The translations under genes and the position numbers were made by a program. From an uncultured Bacilli bacterium (lineage in GTDB: Bacteria; Bacillota_I; Bacilli_A; RF39; UBA660), in the NCBI GenBank assembly GCA_944358795.1, contig CALVRW010000002.1, forward strand, positions 1 to 34,025: 34,025 bases of DNA, given 5' to 3'. Shown here in pieces: positions 33,432-34,025 of the stretch. Under the pieces are notes generated by a model. It did not search any database, was not told the origin of the DNA, and saw only the letters and a program-made list of their open reading frames with translations. The stretch's first letter is position 1, and the number at the start of each line of letters is the position of its first letter.

Positions 33432-33515
33432 GTCTCTTTCATTAGGGCAAAAATGGGGGGCGATTTAGCCCTCCTCCTATTTTTTGTATGAAAAAGAGAT
33501 AATTAAAGGAAGTGA
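33432..33515 (+). ncRNA. Structured leader RNA element, copy B
   Basis: Same element as at 18576-18674: outer helix GTCTCTTTCAT (33432-33442) with ATGAAAAAGAGA (33488-33499), inner hairpin G6C (33455-33461), loop GATTTA, GCCCTCC (33468-33474), then TCCTATTTTTTG and the tail TAATTAAAGGAAGTGA. The G-run is six long here against nine in copy A, so the inner stem is 7 bp rather than 10. A 12-nt stretch between the outer and inner helices of copy A is absent. Confidence 0.65.
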
Positions 33516-33597
33516 TTTACTAAAAAAATTGTCGAAAAAAGTATATTGATGGTATACATGATATACTACTAATAGAATAGAAGGAGTGAATAAAAGA

Positions 33598-34025
33598 ATG
33601 AAAGAAAAAAAATATCAAGGATTTACCTTAATTGAACTGTTAGCAGTAATCGTAATTTTAGCTGTAATCGCACTTATCGCAACACCACTTATTATGAATG
33701 TGATTAATGATGCGAAAAAAGGAGCCGCTAGAGATGCTGGTTATAATGTAATTAAGGCAGGAGAGTTGAAAGCAGCAACATCAGGAATAGAAAATCAAGA
33801 ACCTCCATATCACTATGATGAAACAAGTAATCTACCAATGAAGGGAACAAAACCATCAAAATTTACCTTAGATATTAATGAAGATATGGATACACAACTA
33901 AAAGCATGGTTAAATGGATACTGTGTTGTAAAAGAATATGGAAATGAAACAGTAACGATTGATGAAAGTAAGAAGTCAGAAGCAGAATGTGTTACAGGTG
34001 GAAGTAGTGTCACGAAAAAATACGA
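33598..34025 (+). CDS. Large type IV pilin-like protein, partial (runs off the window)
   Basis: The first 142 codons of a paralogue of the gene at 18741. MKEKKYQGFTLIELL gives the same prepilin signal (cut after Gly8). The hydrophobic helix is identical in sequence (AVIVILAVIALIATPLIM), and the linker domain is closely similar (DAGYNVIKAGELKAATSGIE, NLPMKGTKPSKFTLDI, LNGYCVVKEYG, TIDES). AAGGAG lies 11 nt before the ATG, as in the other copy; an in-frame GTG overlaps that site. The C-terminal domain is beyond the window, so whether it has the FGE-like part cannot be seen. Confidence 0.88.
   Translation, partial: MKEKKYQGFTLIELLAVIVILAVIALIATPLIMNVINDAKKGAARDAGYNVIKAGELKAATSGIENQEPPYHYDETSNLPMKGTKPSKFTLDINEDMDTQLKAWLNGYCVVKEYGNETVTIDESKKSEAECVTGGSSVTKKY

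Noticed and set aside
1-34025. CRISPR array, tRNA, rRNA, IS element or prophage
   Set aside because: I saw no spaced direct repeats, no tRNA or rRNA sequence, no transposase and no phage genes; the group II intron is the only mobile element supported.

Overview
The window is AT-rich DNA from a low-GC, endospore-forming member of the Bacilli. The likely source is an uncultured gut lineage near Erysipelotrichales/RF39, but no rRNA or species-level marker is present, so the placement is an inference. It rests on spoIVA, yqfC/yqfD, T-box leaders on aminoacyl-tRNA synthetase genes, a murT-gatD-like pair, the cdd-era-yqzL-recO order typical of Bacilli, and strong GGAGG/GAGGTG ribosome binding sites.

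Layout. 1-3402: spoIVA behind a SigE-type promoter, a small polytopic membrane protein and, on the minus strand, a RodA-like SEDS glycosyltransferase. 3535-6835: a two-gene surface unit, a thioester-domain/SpaA-repeat adhesin with a C-terminal sorting signal and its own sortase. 6911-12862: an unrecognised protein, then recD2 split by a complete 2.84-kb group II intron (reverse transcriptase/HNH protein, domain V, EBS1 loop) that sits inside the Walker A codons. 12937-14013: small proteins, including a type IV pilin-like one. 14000-18452: a phenylalanine T-box leader controlling an alpha/beta hydrolase, pheS and pheT. 18501-20273: a structured leader RNA and a large pilin-like protein ending in an FGE/C-type-lectin-like domain. 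20364-23558: an unknown protein, a class I glutamine amidotransferase-like hydrolase, and a convergent murT-gatD-like operon whose glutaminase subunit has lost its catalytic Cys and His. 23705-29461: yqfC-yqfD from a SigE-type promoter, then a tight run vanZ-like, ybeY, two tandem dgkA, cdd, era, yqzL, recO. 29520-32412: a VirB2-like membrane protein, an unknown protein, and glyQS behind a very short, oddly wired T-box. 32430-end: a frameshifted unknown gene, a second copy of the structured leader RNA, and the 5' part of a second large pilin-like gene.

How the parts relate. Sporulation (spoIVA, yqfCD), envelope synthesis (RodA, MurT/GatD, DgkA) and surface display (adhesin/sortase, pilins, VirB2-like protein) dominate, mixed with conserved housekeeping genes. 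The two most unusual signals are, first, a leader module repeated about 15 kb apart upstream of paralogous pilin-like genes, with a G-run of 9 in one copy and 6 in the other that forms a terminator-like hairpin; and second, a sharp GC rise in the last ~110 bases of the complete pilin gene, where an FGE-like domain ends, which resembles the variable region of a diversity-generating retroelement target. No template repeat or dedicated DGR reverse transcriptase is in the window, so that reading is a hypothesis.
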